This document shows, one piece after another, positions 46,901-58,160 of a DNA stretch of 64,000 bases. The DNA comes from Anoplopoma fimbria (lineage: Eukaryota > Chordata > Actinopteri > Perciformes > Anoplopomatidae): positions 7,399,512 through 7,463,511 of the forward strand of contig NC_072460.1 in assembly GCF_027596085.1 (NCBI RefSeq). The letters are read 5' to 3'. Within the stretch, counting starts at the first letter, position 1; every line of letters begins with the position of its first letter. The position numbers were made by a program, and so were the translations under genes. Below the pieces are notes generated by a model. The model was given only the letters and a program-made list of their open reading frames with translations. It did not search any database and was not told the origin of the DNA.

Positions 46901-49900
46901 TTGGTGTGAGCTGCTTAGTATTGGAGAAAGAGATGTCTGCCTTCTCTCCTATATAATGGGACTAGATGGCACTATGCTTGTGGTGTTCAAAGAGTCAAAA
47001 AAATACATTTGAAAAACTTAACAGCACTCTCTTTCCAGAAATCATGAGCCCGTTCCTTGAGCCCCCCCAGTCATAGGGTGAGAGGTTGTTGACTTGTATC
47101 TTAGATTGAATCCTTACCTCCGCATGAGACTCTTCTGGTTCTTAGGTCAAATAAAAGAACAAGCAAACAACCAAAAAGACCCAATTTACACCTCAGGAGG
47201 AGGTCTGTCTCTCTAGCACACATACTGTATATAATTTTCCTCCTCCTCCAGTGTGACCATGTCAGTAAGCGGTGTGTGATGTTTCTAACACATCCATCTC
47301 CCTCCTTTTAGTTCAAGGGAAGTGAACTGTTTGTTCTCCGCCTCATTAACCCTTGGACATTATTACACGCTGTCTAATGAATCCATGTCATTCAATTACA
47401 GTTAGGGGCGACTAGGGCTCAGTGACAGAGCGGGTTGTCATTCAATCAGAAAAACGTTGGCCCGATCCCCGGCTCCTCTAGTCCATCTTGATGTGTCCTT
47501 GGGCAAGACACTTAAGCCCTAATTGCTCCCATAGGCTGTGCCTGATGTATGAATGGGTTTGAATGAATATAGTCAATTTACCATTTACCAATTAAGAACT
47601 CAACCCCCTGTTCTTCTTCAAACCAAAATATTTGGTGGAGACCCGATGTATGTAGGAATGTTTGAAAAAAACATGCATCGTACGGTTAAGGCAATAAAGA
47701 GAATATAGAGCTCCTAATAATGACATAGTAATGGACTGCATTTGTATAAGCCTTTTTAGTGTTTCGCAATAGACATTTACACAAGTTTCGACCTTGATCT
47801 TCTGTCTTGTTGCTGCATTGGTTGCTGCACTCTGAGGCCTGTTGTTTTTTCTCTGCAGGATCAGTCCCACTGAATGGGCGGAGTCAGACGGAGAGGAGCA
47901 CAGCTTCACATTGCTGCACAGCTTCTGGTACATCACAGGAGCCCTCACCCTGCAAGGTAACGCAGCGGTCTGCTAAACCGAACCACAGAGACACGCCGCT
48001 GCTCGCCGTCTCTCTCTTTACGCTCCCTCAAAGGGAATGGGCTGCACTGCTGACCTTGTTCTTATTGTGCTGTACGGCCTTAGTGTTTTGCAAATGGACT
48101 TGTGGGTCAGAGAAATCATGACATAATGTAATACTCCATCAAACAGAACTCAAGCTGATGATCATCATCATCAGTAAACCCTGTTTGAAAAGTATTATAC
48201 TGAGCATGAATTTATTAAAAAAAAAATGAGTATTAAGCTTTTAAAGGAGTGGGTTTACTGCCAAACAGCAGACCTGTCACGTGACTGCTGGTCCCTTCCC
48301 CCCCCCCCCAGGTGCTGGTCCTCACCCTAAAGCCCCGTCTGGACGTGTAGTCAGCGCCATCTGGTGGCTGTTTGCTGTACTGCTTCTGGCCTGCTACTTT
48401 GGCAACTTCAACTCCATGCTGCACTCCAACAACAAACAGGTCTCCATCAGGACTTTCGAGGACCTGGCGAAGCAGGACGTGATGGACTATGGCACAGTGG
48501 AGGCTGGATCCACCATGTCTTTCTTCAAGGTACATTCCTAATGAGTTAATAGTCATTACAGAAGTTTCTATAAGATCTGAGGTTGATATTATATAACTTG
48601 TTGTAATTTTTGTAAACCAGAATTCAAAGAACCCTGTGTACCGGCGCATCTATGAGCACATGGAGCGTAAGAAGAGCTACGTGTCCAGCATGGATGAGGG
48701 CGTCCGCCTCGCCCTGGAGGGAAACTTTGCCTTCATTGGTGAGGCCGTGTCCTTGGACTTGGCGGTGGCCCGCAACTGTAAACTGAGCCGCGCAGAGGAG
48801 GCCATCGCCATGAGAGCTTACAGCATCGCAGCACCTCTGGGTGAGTGATCCGGGCTCCAAGACAGGATCTAAACCTCTTTTTTTATTCATGAATCAAACT
48901 GAAACTGTAGAAGCGAGAAACCCCTCCCATCCCCACAGCAAATCACACCATTGTTGAGCTTCTAATGTTTCTATGAAATTCATTCCAGGACTTAGATCAT
49001 ATCTGAAAGGGTTTAGTGTAGTCTTCTATCACTGCCAGTTCACCACAGAGGAAGAGGGAGGAGGAGGAGGAGGAGGAGGACGAGGGCGTGGACATGAGGA
49101 GGCTGTGATGGAGTGTGGATATTGAGAACATTTTGCCTTTAGACATACGTACTTCAATGACCAATGTGTAGGATTTAGGAGATCCTATTATGAAATCTAA
49201 TATTCATAACTAAATTTAGTTTAATCACCTTAAACTAAGAATTGTTGAAAACAGATGGCCACCATTTGCACTAATAAAACAAGCATATTGTGTCCAATGC
49301 TCCCACCCACATTAGCTTTGGGCCGATAGAAACTCACATTACATGAATATGACACACAGCACCAAGTTCATTATCTTGAACTTGAAGGACTTAAAGAAGT
49401 CAGCCTTACACGGGTCATTTTAACTATCTGGATTTATGAGGGCTACGCCAGTCTTGTACTGTTCATTTCCTCGAAGCTTGTAAGGTCGACTACTTAAATG
49501 TAAAACTCAGTTTAAAAGTATATAAATGGAATATGATTGAAATTGAAATGTGTTTCTGTTCATCACTAATGAAACAGGTCTGAAGTATTTTAGTTGAAAA
49601 GTTTTAGAATACAAAAAGGTTCCAATGTCTTCTACGAGTACAAATGGTAGTAAGCATATGCATAATGCGTGTTATTAAGAGGGGGTCATTGGAAAATGTT
49701 CTCCCTTGTAAGGGGTCCCTGGTCCCCTGTCCTAAAGTAGTGTTGTTATGGTAAGGATGGTTTCTGAGTGAGGCGAACGGCGGTACCACCGTTTGGCTCT
49801 CTTGCTGGCTCTCCTTACCGCACCTTTGTTCTTGTAGCTGAATGGGAAGACATCCCTGTAATCCATGTTCCAACATCTGATGGAACGTCTGAAGACAAAA

Positions 49901-50723
49901 CCACAGAGGATGTTACTGCAGCATGGTTTTGGAGTGAGTTGTTCATCAGCCTCTCTTTATTCCGGCAGGCTCCCCGCTGGTCAAAAACCTGACCTTGGCC
50001 ATCCTGAGGCTCAGTGAGTCTGGTGAGCTAACTTATCTGTGGCAGAAGTGGTGGGCCAGCAGCTGTGTAGCCGGCAACCGGGCCCAAACCTCCGAGGCCC
50101 TGCGGCCTCACGACCTGCGGGGCCTCTTCCTCCTCCTGGGCCTGGGACTTGGCGTCGGGCTCCTGCTGGCCCTGCTGGAGCTCGTGTCCAGGGCCCGCAA
50201 CCAAGCTAAGGATGGCAAGGTGAGGAAGAGTTTCACACCAACAGCCTGATACTTTGGCTTTTGCTGAAATATCCCAACACATATTTCATGGATTCTGGTG
50301 TATTTGGTACAAACACCAATGGTCCCCAGAGAATGAATGGTTAGCACGTTGGTGGTCCCCTGACTTTTCCTATAGAGCCACCACAAAGTCATTTATTTAT
50401 TCGTCCAATCCTTTTGTTTATCACTATTTACTGTACCTGCAAAACATTTCTCCACTGCACTTTGCACCTGCTAAAATATCAGCATGTTAGTATTGTCATT
50501 GTGGCATGTTAGCATGTTGACGTCAGTATTAAGCTCAAAGCATGGCTGTTTCCAAATACAGTCTCATAGAGCTGCTAGCATGGCTAATTCAGTGTTCTTT
50601 ACCATTTCCTCTGTTCTTTCACAGAAATCGTGCTGCTCCGTGTTGACATTAGAGCTAAACCGGCGTTTTGGCAGCAAGGGGGAGAGTACAGAGCAAGACG
50701 ACTCAGACAAAAGCAAAGCCTAA
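41347..50723 (+). CDS. Kainate-binding-protein-type ionotropic glutamate receptor, complete
   Basis: Nine coding exons (41347-41410, 43147-43178, 44416-44595, 45499-45722, 47859-47956, 48312-48529, 48621-48840, 49969-50219, 50625-50723) give 461 residues with all phases consistent. Order: signal peptide 1-21 (MTGCLALVLCVAALTAWRVTA), ligand-binding S1 22-145, M1 147-166, re-entrant pore loop about 182-200, M3 about 212-236, S2 about 240-375, M4 397-415 (glycine-rich), short acidic cytoplasmic tail. There is no amino-terminal domain, as in kainate-binding proteins of fish, frog and chick. Glutamate-contact residues by alignment to GluA2: Tyr73, Pro100, Thr102, Arg107, Ser266, Thr267, Glu313, all conserved. 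The M3 gate motif and the Q/R position are divergent (see findings), so channel function is uncertain. It probably binds glutamate or kainate at the plasma membrane. Confidence 0.92.
42431..42466 (+). repeat. G-rich tract, quadruplex-prone
   Basis: GGGTTTGGGTTTGGGG leads into a long G run in the receptor intron between exons 1 and 2. A second G-rich tract follows at about 42770-42800. Confidence 0.85.
43147..43178 (+). CDS. Receptor exon 2: start of S1
   Basis: A 32-nt exon encoding DAKELSITTIK, the first beta strand of the ligand-binding domain, between ttctag and gtattg. It is short but phase-perfect with both neighbours. Confidence 0.82.
43880..43921 (+). repeat. (CA)n(TA)n microsatellite
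   Basis: Compound tract in the receptor intron between exons 2 and 3. Confidence 0.95.
44416..44595 (+). CDS. Receptor exon 3: S1
   Basis: Sixty codons from QEPYTMSRGSELEGYCIDL to TWNGMIGEIIRG. EGYCIDL and YGAMD...TWNGM are family signatures. Acceptor tctcctcag, donor gtaaga. Confidence 0.93.
45499..45722 (+). CDS. Receptor exon 4: S1 end and M1
   Basis: Begins EADLAVAPLTLTAVREMYVD, with the glutamate-binding Pro-Thr-Arg set, continues to TPFMQTGISFILRR and M1 (MWVGILIAFLLTGLCIFLVG). Acceptor ccgcatcag, donor gtagga. Confidence 0.96.
45936..46252 (-). mobile_element. tRNA-derived SINE-like element, minus strand, copy 1
   Basis: Contains aagcgcttttacattact, cattcatacactgatgac, gtgtcttgcccaaggacaca and a 3' part whose complement carries pol III-like boxes (GGTTCGATCCC). 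CTCAAGT at 45929-45935 and 46253-46259 is a possible short target-site duplication. It lies in the receptor intron after M1. Confidence 0.7.
46820..47100 (+). mobile_element. MITE-like element
   Basis: Begins aaagggagagttcacctcaa and includes gtctagattgtttggtgtga and ttctctcctatataatggga, a text I recognise from many fish genomes. No coding frame. Confidence 0.6.
47404..47592 (+). mobile_element. tRNA-derived SINE-like element, plus strand, copy 2
   Basis: Shares tgtgtccttgggcaagacac and taccatttacca-type ends with copies 1 and 3, in the opposite orientation to copy 1 and strongly diverged. Confidence 0.6.
47859..47956 (+). CDS. Receptor exon 5: pore loop
   Basis: Encodes ISPTEWAESDGEEHSFTLLH to WYITGALTLQ. 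The pore-tip reads G-A-L-T-L-Q-G where GluA2 has G-A-F-M-Q-Q-G. Acceptor ctctgcag, donor gtaacg. Confidence 0.92.
48312..48529 (+). CDS. Receptor exon 6: M3 and start of S2
   Basis: Encodes GAGPHPKAPSGRVVSAIWWL, M3 ending ACYFGNFNSML, then S2 to DYGTVEAGSTMSFFK. The acceptor tract is a run of C residues (about 48297-48309). Donor gtacat. Confidence 0.94.
48621..48840 (+). CDS. Receptor exon 7: S2
   Basis: Encodes NSKNPVYRRIYEHMERKKSY to FAFIGEAVSLDLAVARNC and AYSIAAPL. Glu313 of FIGEA takes the place of GluA2 E705. Acceptor tgtaaaccag, donor gtgagt. Confidence 0.94.
49056..49080 (+). repeat. (GGA)n microsatellite
   Basis: Short GGA tract in the receptor intron between exons 7 and 8. Confidence 0.9.
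49780..49935 (+). mobile_element. Tc1/mariner-like remnant in receptor intron
   Basis: The text gtagctgaatgggaagacat followed by ccatgttccaacatctgatg corresponds to the carboxyl end of the fish Tc1/mariner-type transposase also seen at 28755 and 51460. It ends only a few tens of bases before receptor exon 8. Confidence 0.5.
49969..50219 (+). CDS. Receptor exon 8: S2 end and M4
   Basis: Encodes GSPLVKNLTLAILRLSESGE, the helix LTYLWQKWW, a cysteine loop and M4 (GLFLLLGLGLGVGLLLALL). Acceptor ttccggcag, donor gtgagg. Confidence 0.94.
50478..50585 (+). repeat. Dispersed repeat (GCATGTTAGCATGTTGACG)
   Basis: The text gcatgttagcatgttgacgt to gagctgctagcatggc is a common fish dispersed repeat; a short related tract (tgctaacatgctaacatgct) is at about 11500. 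It ends 40 bases before receptor exon 9. Confidence 0.6.
50625..50723 (+). CDS. Receptor exon 9: cytoplasmic tail and stop
   Basis: Encodes KSCCSVLTLELNRRFGSKGE then STEQDDSDKSKA and TAA at 50721-50723. Acceptor tctttcacag. The paired cysteines just after M4 could be palmitoylated (inference). Confidence 0.88.
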   Translation, partial: KSCCSVLTLELNRRFGSKGESTEQDDSDKSKA

Positions 50724-51086
50724 CGGAAAAGTTGACATGTTAGCTTTTGATATATAGTGTAAGAGATGAGAAGCATCTGTCCTGTTCCAACAAACACACT
50801 AATTGTCTTTGTTTCCATAGTAACAATGTGTTGTGTGCTCCAGTCAGTGTGTTTTGTACTCCCTTCCAGAAAATCTTGTTGACCACATGGGACACATCAA
50901 CTAGCAGCTACTTTTCACTGTATTAGAACAAACCAAGATACTTACAGTTTCAAACTGCAAATGCTTATAACTGATTTGTTTATGGTGTCGTTGCATGTTA
51001 TCAGAAATCCACACCCTGTCCCCCTACTAACTTCTTGTTAAAGCTATAATGGTTTCAGAACAGTTTCTATTTGCTTGTATGTTCTA

Positions 51087-51092
51087 AATAAA
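51087..51092 (+). terminator. Receptor poly(A) signal
   Basis: AATAAA in ttctaAATAAAtccc, 364 bases after the receptor stop, giving a short 3' UTR (50724 to about 51110). Confidence 0.75.
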
Positions 51093-51459
51093 TCCCACCA
51101 TATACCGACTCCTCTCTTGTTTCAAAGTTTACAATACAACTGTACTGTTCATGTTAGAAGTTTGACTACTTCTTAGCAGAGCGAGACATTATCAAGACAT
51201 GTAACATTAGAGATAACAATATACAAAACAATAAACCAGTTTAAAACTGCCCTTTTCAATATTTTTTGGTAAAGAAATAAATAATTGATCTGTGTAAGGA
51301 CTGAGAGAGGTGCCACAGGGAGAGAGGTAGAGACCTGTGTCAGTTAATGTTGCAAAAGTATCTGTATTCATAAGAGGGAAGCGTCTTGTACTGGAATCTG
51401 TTTTGCTGCAGATGGACAGGAGAGGCAACAGCAATGCAACCCCAACGTCCTCTAATGTG

Positions 51460-51695
51460 CCCAGAATCTTGCAGCTGGATAGGCATTTTGCCAGAGAACC
51501 TCAGAATCGGCATCATTCTCTTCTTCAGAGCAGGTTCATAATAAGCACATGTGACAGACGTGAAAGAGTCTGGAGTTGCTGCAGCGAACGTTATGCTGCC
51601 TGCTACTTGGTCCAGTGTGAGTGGTTCTGCAGTGGGTCAGTGATGGTCTGGCGAGGCGCTAGTTGGATCAGCCGTTATTTCGATGTTTCACTCTG
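51460..51695 (+). mobile_element. Tc1/mariner-like transposase remnant
   Basis: An open frame includes STCDRRERVW, GERYAACNIL-like text (here SERYAACYLV) and GSVMVWRGAS, the central catalytic part of a Tc1/mariner-family transposase. Both ends are missing or decayed. The text tgatttaggtgttcccttaa at 51970 resembles the end of the same element, with another repeat (51736-51905) lying between. Confidence 0.65.
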
Positions 51696-51735
51696 ATTTT
51701 CAGTGTGATTTTGAGACCAGCTCTCAGTGGGTTTA

Positions 51736-51905
51736 TTAAATTAAATTAAATTCGATTTTATTTTGTTTTGCCCAAAAATGCCAAATTACAAGTTTGCCTC
51801 AGAGGGCTTTACAATCTGTACCCATCCTCTGTCCCGGAACCCTCACATCGGCATAGGAAAACCCTAAAAAAAACCTTAAACAGGGAGAAAAAAAAAGGAA
51901 GAAAT
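51736..51905 (+). repeat. Dispersed teleost repeat, copy 2
   Basis: Shares tttgcctcagagggctttac, cctcacatcggca and aacagggagaaaa with 4521-4790. It appears nested in the Tc1/mariner remnant. Confidence 0.75.
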
Positions 51906-52319
51906 CTTTGTTCTGGAAAAATTACACAATGAAGACATCAATATAACAATAAAGATTTTCAATTTGAGTATATATGTGATTTAGGTGTTCCCTTAATTAT
52001 TTTGAACAGTTTGAGCAGTTTGTGACCCGTGCAAAACAAAAATCAAAAGTTGACATTGTGAGTCAGTTGACCAGTTTGTAACTAGCTAGTCACGTGAGTC
52101 TCAAGTAGGCCAAATTAACGTCAATCAAGCTCTTTTCTTAAACCAAACTAAAATGTTTTCTTGCCTAAACCTGAACTTCCTGTGATGTCAAAAGATAATT
52201 TTGAAATGACACTGTGCATGTATCAAGTGGGTCATTGTTGTCCACTGAGAGGGGATGGGCCCTTGGTCAGACTGGGTCAGAGAAGAACCTGGTCCACTGA
52301 GGAACAGACTATGAGCACT

Positions 52320-52463
<144 letters not shown>

Positions 52464-52816
52464 GATACTCAGAAGATAGTTTCACATTGAATATGTGACA
52501 AATGAAAGTGATGAGGCTCTACAGCAATACTGGATTTGATTTGAAAACATGAAGCATTGCTTCTGAAAATCACATTTAAGTGTACGAGTAAGACGTTATT
52601 ATGGGATGTCCCTGCTCAGTTCAATCTCATGCATAAATATGACTGTATTGTTTATGTCAGCTACTGTACAGACCACAATCAGCTGTTTCAGACACTGAGA
52701 TTGTATCATAGTTATCTTATCATTGTTTGCTCTTTTCTAAAGCGTGAACCCTGTAGAATGCTTTTCTTCCTCTGCATCGCCCAGTGACACAACGTACGTA
52801 TGAAGAAGATTTAAAG

Positions 52817-53099
52817 CATTACATTACAGTCATTTAGCAGACGCTTTTATCCAAAGCGACTTACAATCAGTAGTATATTACATATCATTCACCCATTCAC
52901 ACACTGATGACAGGCTACCATGCAAGGTGCCACCATCAGACTCTAACTAACATTCATGCAACATCCAGTCCACACCGATGGCAAGCGACTTCGGGTTAAG
53001 TGTCTTGCCCAAGGACACATCGACTGCCGAAGCCGGGTATCGAACCACCGACCCTCTGATTGGAGAACTATCTTGCTCTCCACTACGCCACAGCCGCCC
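52817..53099 (-). mobile_element. tRNA-derived SINE-like element, minus strand, copy 3
   Basis: Begins attacattacagtcatttag and aaagcgacttacaatcag, then shares gtgtcttgcccaaggacaca with copy 1. The complement of its right end has A box TGGCGTAGTGG and B box GGTTCGATACCC. Confidence 0.75.
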
Positions 53100-56074
53100 A
53101 GCAACAGCAAGGCCTTGGAATAAATCTCATATCTTACAGGTTTACTACTGTAACACCGTAAATAATTTGTTTCTGCATAAAGAGTTCAAGATGAAGTCGT
53201 TTTTTCCTGATTCCCTAACTCTGATTCTACGCCTCTCCACTCATTACACAGCTTGCCATGTACCTGTCTGTCCACTTGGAGGTGCTATCGGATTTCCATT
53301 GGTGTGACACTCAGCGGGGGTTTGACCCGTGATGAATCCAGTGATCATTTGCTGGAGTGGAAAGAAGTGAAGTAACACACAGCACTCTGTGTGCAGGAGC
53401 CATACGGCCTTCCACATAAAAGTTAGCTGAACAATTACACACATCACATGAGTAAAAAAAGCTGTTGCATTTTAGTTGTAGCTGTAGCTGATATAATTCA
53501 GCAGCTGGCAGCAATGATGTTGCAGCAAATTAATTTAAAGGTGAGGCCTCCAACCTCCACACAACAACAACATTCCTGCACTTACAGTGTGTAGTTTCAG
53601 GATGTTCATGGGTGAAAATGTTCCGTGGCTGTGTGAAATGACCCGCACTTGAACCTGCTAATCAGCTTCGGGACTCATTGATTTAGTGCCCGGCAGGAGA
53701 AGCTGAAGGGCTGAGGAGGCATGAGAGAGAGGAAGAGGAGGGAAAGCAGGGGAAAAAGGCCGGTATTGATTTGGTGGCAGGCGGCTCCTGACAGCTGCGC
53801 TAAGCTAGCACGTACTCCTCTCAGCCACAGTCTGAAGCCCGGCCGACAGGGAAGTGCCTTAGAAGATTAAGCTGTAAATCCCACAGATTTCCTGCCCCCC
53901 CATCACCACCATCGAATCTCCACACCAGCAAACACGCTCACTCTCTTCCACAATTAAAACCTTGTTGATGTGTAGATGGCTGGATCTCATAGTGTGGATA
54001 CAATTAATTTAGTCGATTTCCTAATCTGATGTCGTAAAGGCGTGAAAAAGTGTTTTTATATCATGAACGTGGTTCTTGTTCTATAGGTTATTTTTATGTT
54101 CTATACATAAATATACACATATTCTTTAGCTGCATTTCAGAATTTTAGTTTAGAACAGTCGAGAGAATGAGAAGGGCTTTCAGTGTTGACGTCTAGATAT
54201 TGATTTGCAGAGATATCTAGTGAAAGGAGCATGCTAACCAGACAGCCGCGGCCCGTCCCTTCTTGTAATACCATTTGTACCTTTAGATGAGATAGTATAG
54301 TCACTGTAGTGTCCAGTCTGTCCTCAGTCTGACATGAGAGAACGGCGAAGCACTCGACCATAGTTTGAAAACACCCAAACCAGGTACCTTAAGTGTACCG
54401 CACGTCATGCACACACACTGCAGAAGTTTTCATGAGGATGGGGTACAAATTACTTCAACATCTAGTTCACCTACTGAGAGCCACCTTTTAACACCATGGG
54501 CAGAGATTCAGCAGACAAAAAACTATGCTTCGCCTCCCAAAATCCACCAAAACATGTACATTAACACTAGTAAACACAAAACATATTGTGTTGATGTAAT
54601 ATAATAATGGTCAGATACCTTTTAAGTCTTAACACAAGGTTTTTGTCAGTGTGCACAAGCCCAAGTTGCTAGCTAAATGTCCCACTGTGACACATTCTCT
54701 ACCAGCTATTGTACATTGTATATCTGGCCGTCTTAATATGATTTTTCATATCAGCATTTCTACCATGCACGACCAAACATGCGCTCTTGCAGTGCGTGCC
54801 AAGCCTAGCATTTTTGTTGACGGGTACTTCCTCTGGAGCTCCTCATAAAAGACTCACTTTCTCTTCGGCATGACAGCTAACCGTAAGCGTACTGTCAAGT
54901 TCTGTCAGAAAGAGCCGCAAGCATCATAACAGCAACAACACATATGTGCTTGACACACATACAGACACATCAGGGTTGAAAACAGACGTGCGGTTCATCA
55001 TTTATGTATTTATATTTTCATTAAACCAGCCCTAAGGTGAGGTTTTGTTAAGTTCGACCCAATTCCAGGACAGAATTCATAATATGTTTTGAATTGGATC
55101 ATAAAATTGAAGCTATCATATTGAGAAGTACCACACATTTTGATCTGTATGCTTCTATATCTATTTTTCCAATTTGTTTGTCAGTACTTTTCCGTACTAT
55201 TTTACCGTTTCCTTCTGCTGAAAAAAAAATGCATTAGCCTTTTAAAGTTGCATCCTGACTATTCTCAAACCTTTATGGGTTAACCGACCAGTTTTCTGTT
55301 ATTTTATAGGATTTTATAGGAGATGCATCTCTTTCTCTCATTAGGTCCTATTCAGTAGGTTAGTGTTAAACCAGGGTAAACTCTATTTTGCATTAAGCTT
55401 CCAGTCCAGTCTTTGGTATACTTAAATTAAATCAGTTAAAAAGCTGACACTAAATCATAACACGCCTGCTCACAAGGTTTATTTGCAATACTGTTATTCA
55501 CTTTTCTTTTGCTATATTTGGTTCTCAATGAGCTCTAGATCTTTCTTTAAGATGAAGGAGATCATGGGATTCTTTCCCATTTAATTTTGATTTATGTGTT
55601 GTATCTTTGTAGACTTTCTAGCAGCTAGTCAAAGATTGTGATCTGAAAGATCATAAAGATGCATGTTTTATGGGTCCTATCTGTTTTATACAAATCTGTT
55701 CCAGTAGTGGTTGGGTAGTCTTGAAGGTTTTTTTTTAATTTGTGTCTTCTGAAATGTTTTGGTGATATCCTTAAGCCTAGTGCTGCGTGCTCTGGCTAGC
55801 CAGTTTAAATTGAAGTCTCCCATAAGAACTTCTTTACAGTCATATCGTCTGAGAATCACAAATTAAAAGTGAAAGAAAACCTTTGTCACAATAGGTGCTC
55901 GATTCAACAGATGGCACTTAAGTGGATAGTGTAACGATGACTGCAACACACTTACAGGTGTTTTCATCATTGTCAATTTGTTTGCTATGAATGCTCTCTT
56001 TAATGTGAATAAGAACTCTGCCAACCTTCTCTTTACTTCCGTCTTGTCTGTACAGCTAAAGGAGGTGAGGGAGT
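53100..56074. other. Intergenic, no gene seen
   Basis: AT-rich sequence on both strands without splice-flanked frames or family matches. No RNA gene is recognised. Confidence 0.55.
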
Positions 56075-56222
56075 TAACCAAGTTTTTGTTAGAGCTCCTC
56101 AAGCAGTGTTTGTGTGCACATTGCATTATTGATGGCCCTTAGGGAGGGATGAAAGTGTGAATAGTGGGAGGGTGGGGGAGGAGGTGGGAGTGGCTGGAGA
56201 AAGATATAACCAAGTTTTTGTT
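56075..56222 (+). repeat. Templated insertion flanked by 16-bp direct repeat
   Basis: TAACCAAGTTTTTGTT occurs at 56075-56090 and 56207-56222. Between them lie 116 bases, of which 56117-56207 equals 61122-61212 exactly (91 bp), and 56092-56109 is the reverse complement of 61104-61121. Confidence 0.85.
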
Positions 56223-57030
56223 TTTGTTAGACATACTGTACATATTTAGGGTTAGAGTAGGTCAGTAAATGTTCAAGTTGTCCAGTCTTAGAAATGACGC
56301 TCTGTATGTTTCAATGTTATAGGTAGTTCATGGCACTAAATAAAGTAGGACTGGCATTTGTCAGTTTTAAGCTGATATGAACTTTAGACATCAAGTTTTT
56401 CTGCTTGTTGTTTCCTTGTAATCCTAAAGGGAGGTTGCTAAAGGGGAATTTCCACCATATGATAAGTAATAACATTTCATCTCCAGTTATTTCATGATGT
56501 TTTGGAATAAAAACATTAACAAGTTTAAGAACTTTTGGTCAAAGTCTGGGGTGTTTCGTCTAAGTAACGATGCAAATGAATTCATAAATGATATACACTT
56601 ACAAAGACTAAGTATCTCTTCCAGAGTATGCTTGAATTTTTTTTGGAAACAGTATGGAGACGTTTTTTAATATAAAGGGATAAAAAAGAACAGTATACAG
56701 TAATCTCTCTCTGCATTGGCCTAGTTTCCTCTCAGCCTGTCCTCTGCTTGGGCTGTAGCCCTGAGCCTGTCGATGCCATCAGAATTAAAAATTCTAATGG
56801 ACGTGTCACCACTTTGAACTGTGGGCTTGAAGAGCTTTGAGTCTGGCGCTTGCTTGGATATGCCAGGCGAAGTCTGCGCATTGATCCCTCTGAATTTGTT
56901 TGACTTTGACAGTCTCTTTCTTTTTACTCTCTCTCCCCCTCGCTTCGTTCATTTTCTCGCTGGCTCATTCTCTTTCTTCTTCTTTCTGCTGCACTCACAG
57001 TTTTTAACACGGGAGCAGTCAAAGATGAGA

Positions 57031-57134
<104 letters not shown>

Positions 57135-57494
57135 GTACAGGTGATGTGCATGCTTAATCAGTTTTTCTGAAGCACAGCTCTCATTTCATCATTCAGGGAA
57201 AGTGCTTCTTGTTTTTCAACGTTACACTAGGAAGAAGATCCACGATGGAAAAAAGCGTGCTCTTTGACTTTCAACATATTTAATCACTGCAGAGCAGTGT
57301 TCAGTGTTTTCAGTAATCACTCAGTCTGTAACTTCACATCTACATGTTTTGATATTGGAAGAGAAAAAAGAGATGCAATGATTTGTACAAGTGGGATGGG
57401 AAAGAACTCTTAGTGTTGCACTCATTTGTACACAAAAAAAAATGATAGAAGTAGTGTGAAGAATGAAATAATACAGTTAATAATGAGACAAATC

Positions 57495-58160
57495 AAAACC
57501 AGTATACTGTCTCACCTCCAAATCGGTGGCCAATGAGTGCATGTTGTGGGCGTGCCAGAAAATCAGATAGTTACAAAACTGGAAGGCAACCCAGCCCAAA
57601 TTCAGCACTCGGCCCCGAGGAGGCCACTAGAGGTCTTCTTTTTGGACCCAATGTGAAACTGACCCATGGAGAACACCTGACAAACATATAAACTGTAGAG
57701 GAATGAGGATAAAGGACGTTGGATTAAAAATAGACTCTATGAGTAGGTCACCAAAACAATGCAGGAATGCACCGACAAAGGCCAGGAAGACGGCTGCAGG
57801 CGGAAAGCCAACGCTCAAGTGCCTTAAACTTGCATTCTTTCTAATGGCCATCAGGGGGCGACTCCTCCTGGATGCAAAAAGAAGTCTGGTTTTATAGAAG
57901 TCTATGAGAAATGACCCTACTTCTTAATAAAAAAAACATAAAGCAGGGTATGCTTTAGGTCAGGGCTACCTTGTGATAGACAGGGCGCTAACACGGTTGA
58001 AGTTTACCCATAAGTTAGAACTTTAACTCTTTCCCAATATTTTCTGTTCACCAAATAATAACTTTTTGGTTGCCAAAATATGTCTTATTCAGCGTTAGGA
58101 TTGCACTTAGCTCAACCCTCTTGTGTCACTTCGGGTCGCAAAAAATCTAGATGGTGTCGG
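57495..58160 (-). repeat. Dispersed repeat, inverted copy
   Basis: The complement of caggggg-cgactcctcctgg and of cataaagcagggtatgcttt matches the 39522-40035 copy. Boundaries are approximate. Confidence 0.6.

Noticed and set aside
51337..51696. 119-codon frame after the receptor gene
   Set aside because: Its second half matches Tc1/mariner transposase; there is no host gene context.
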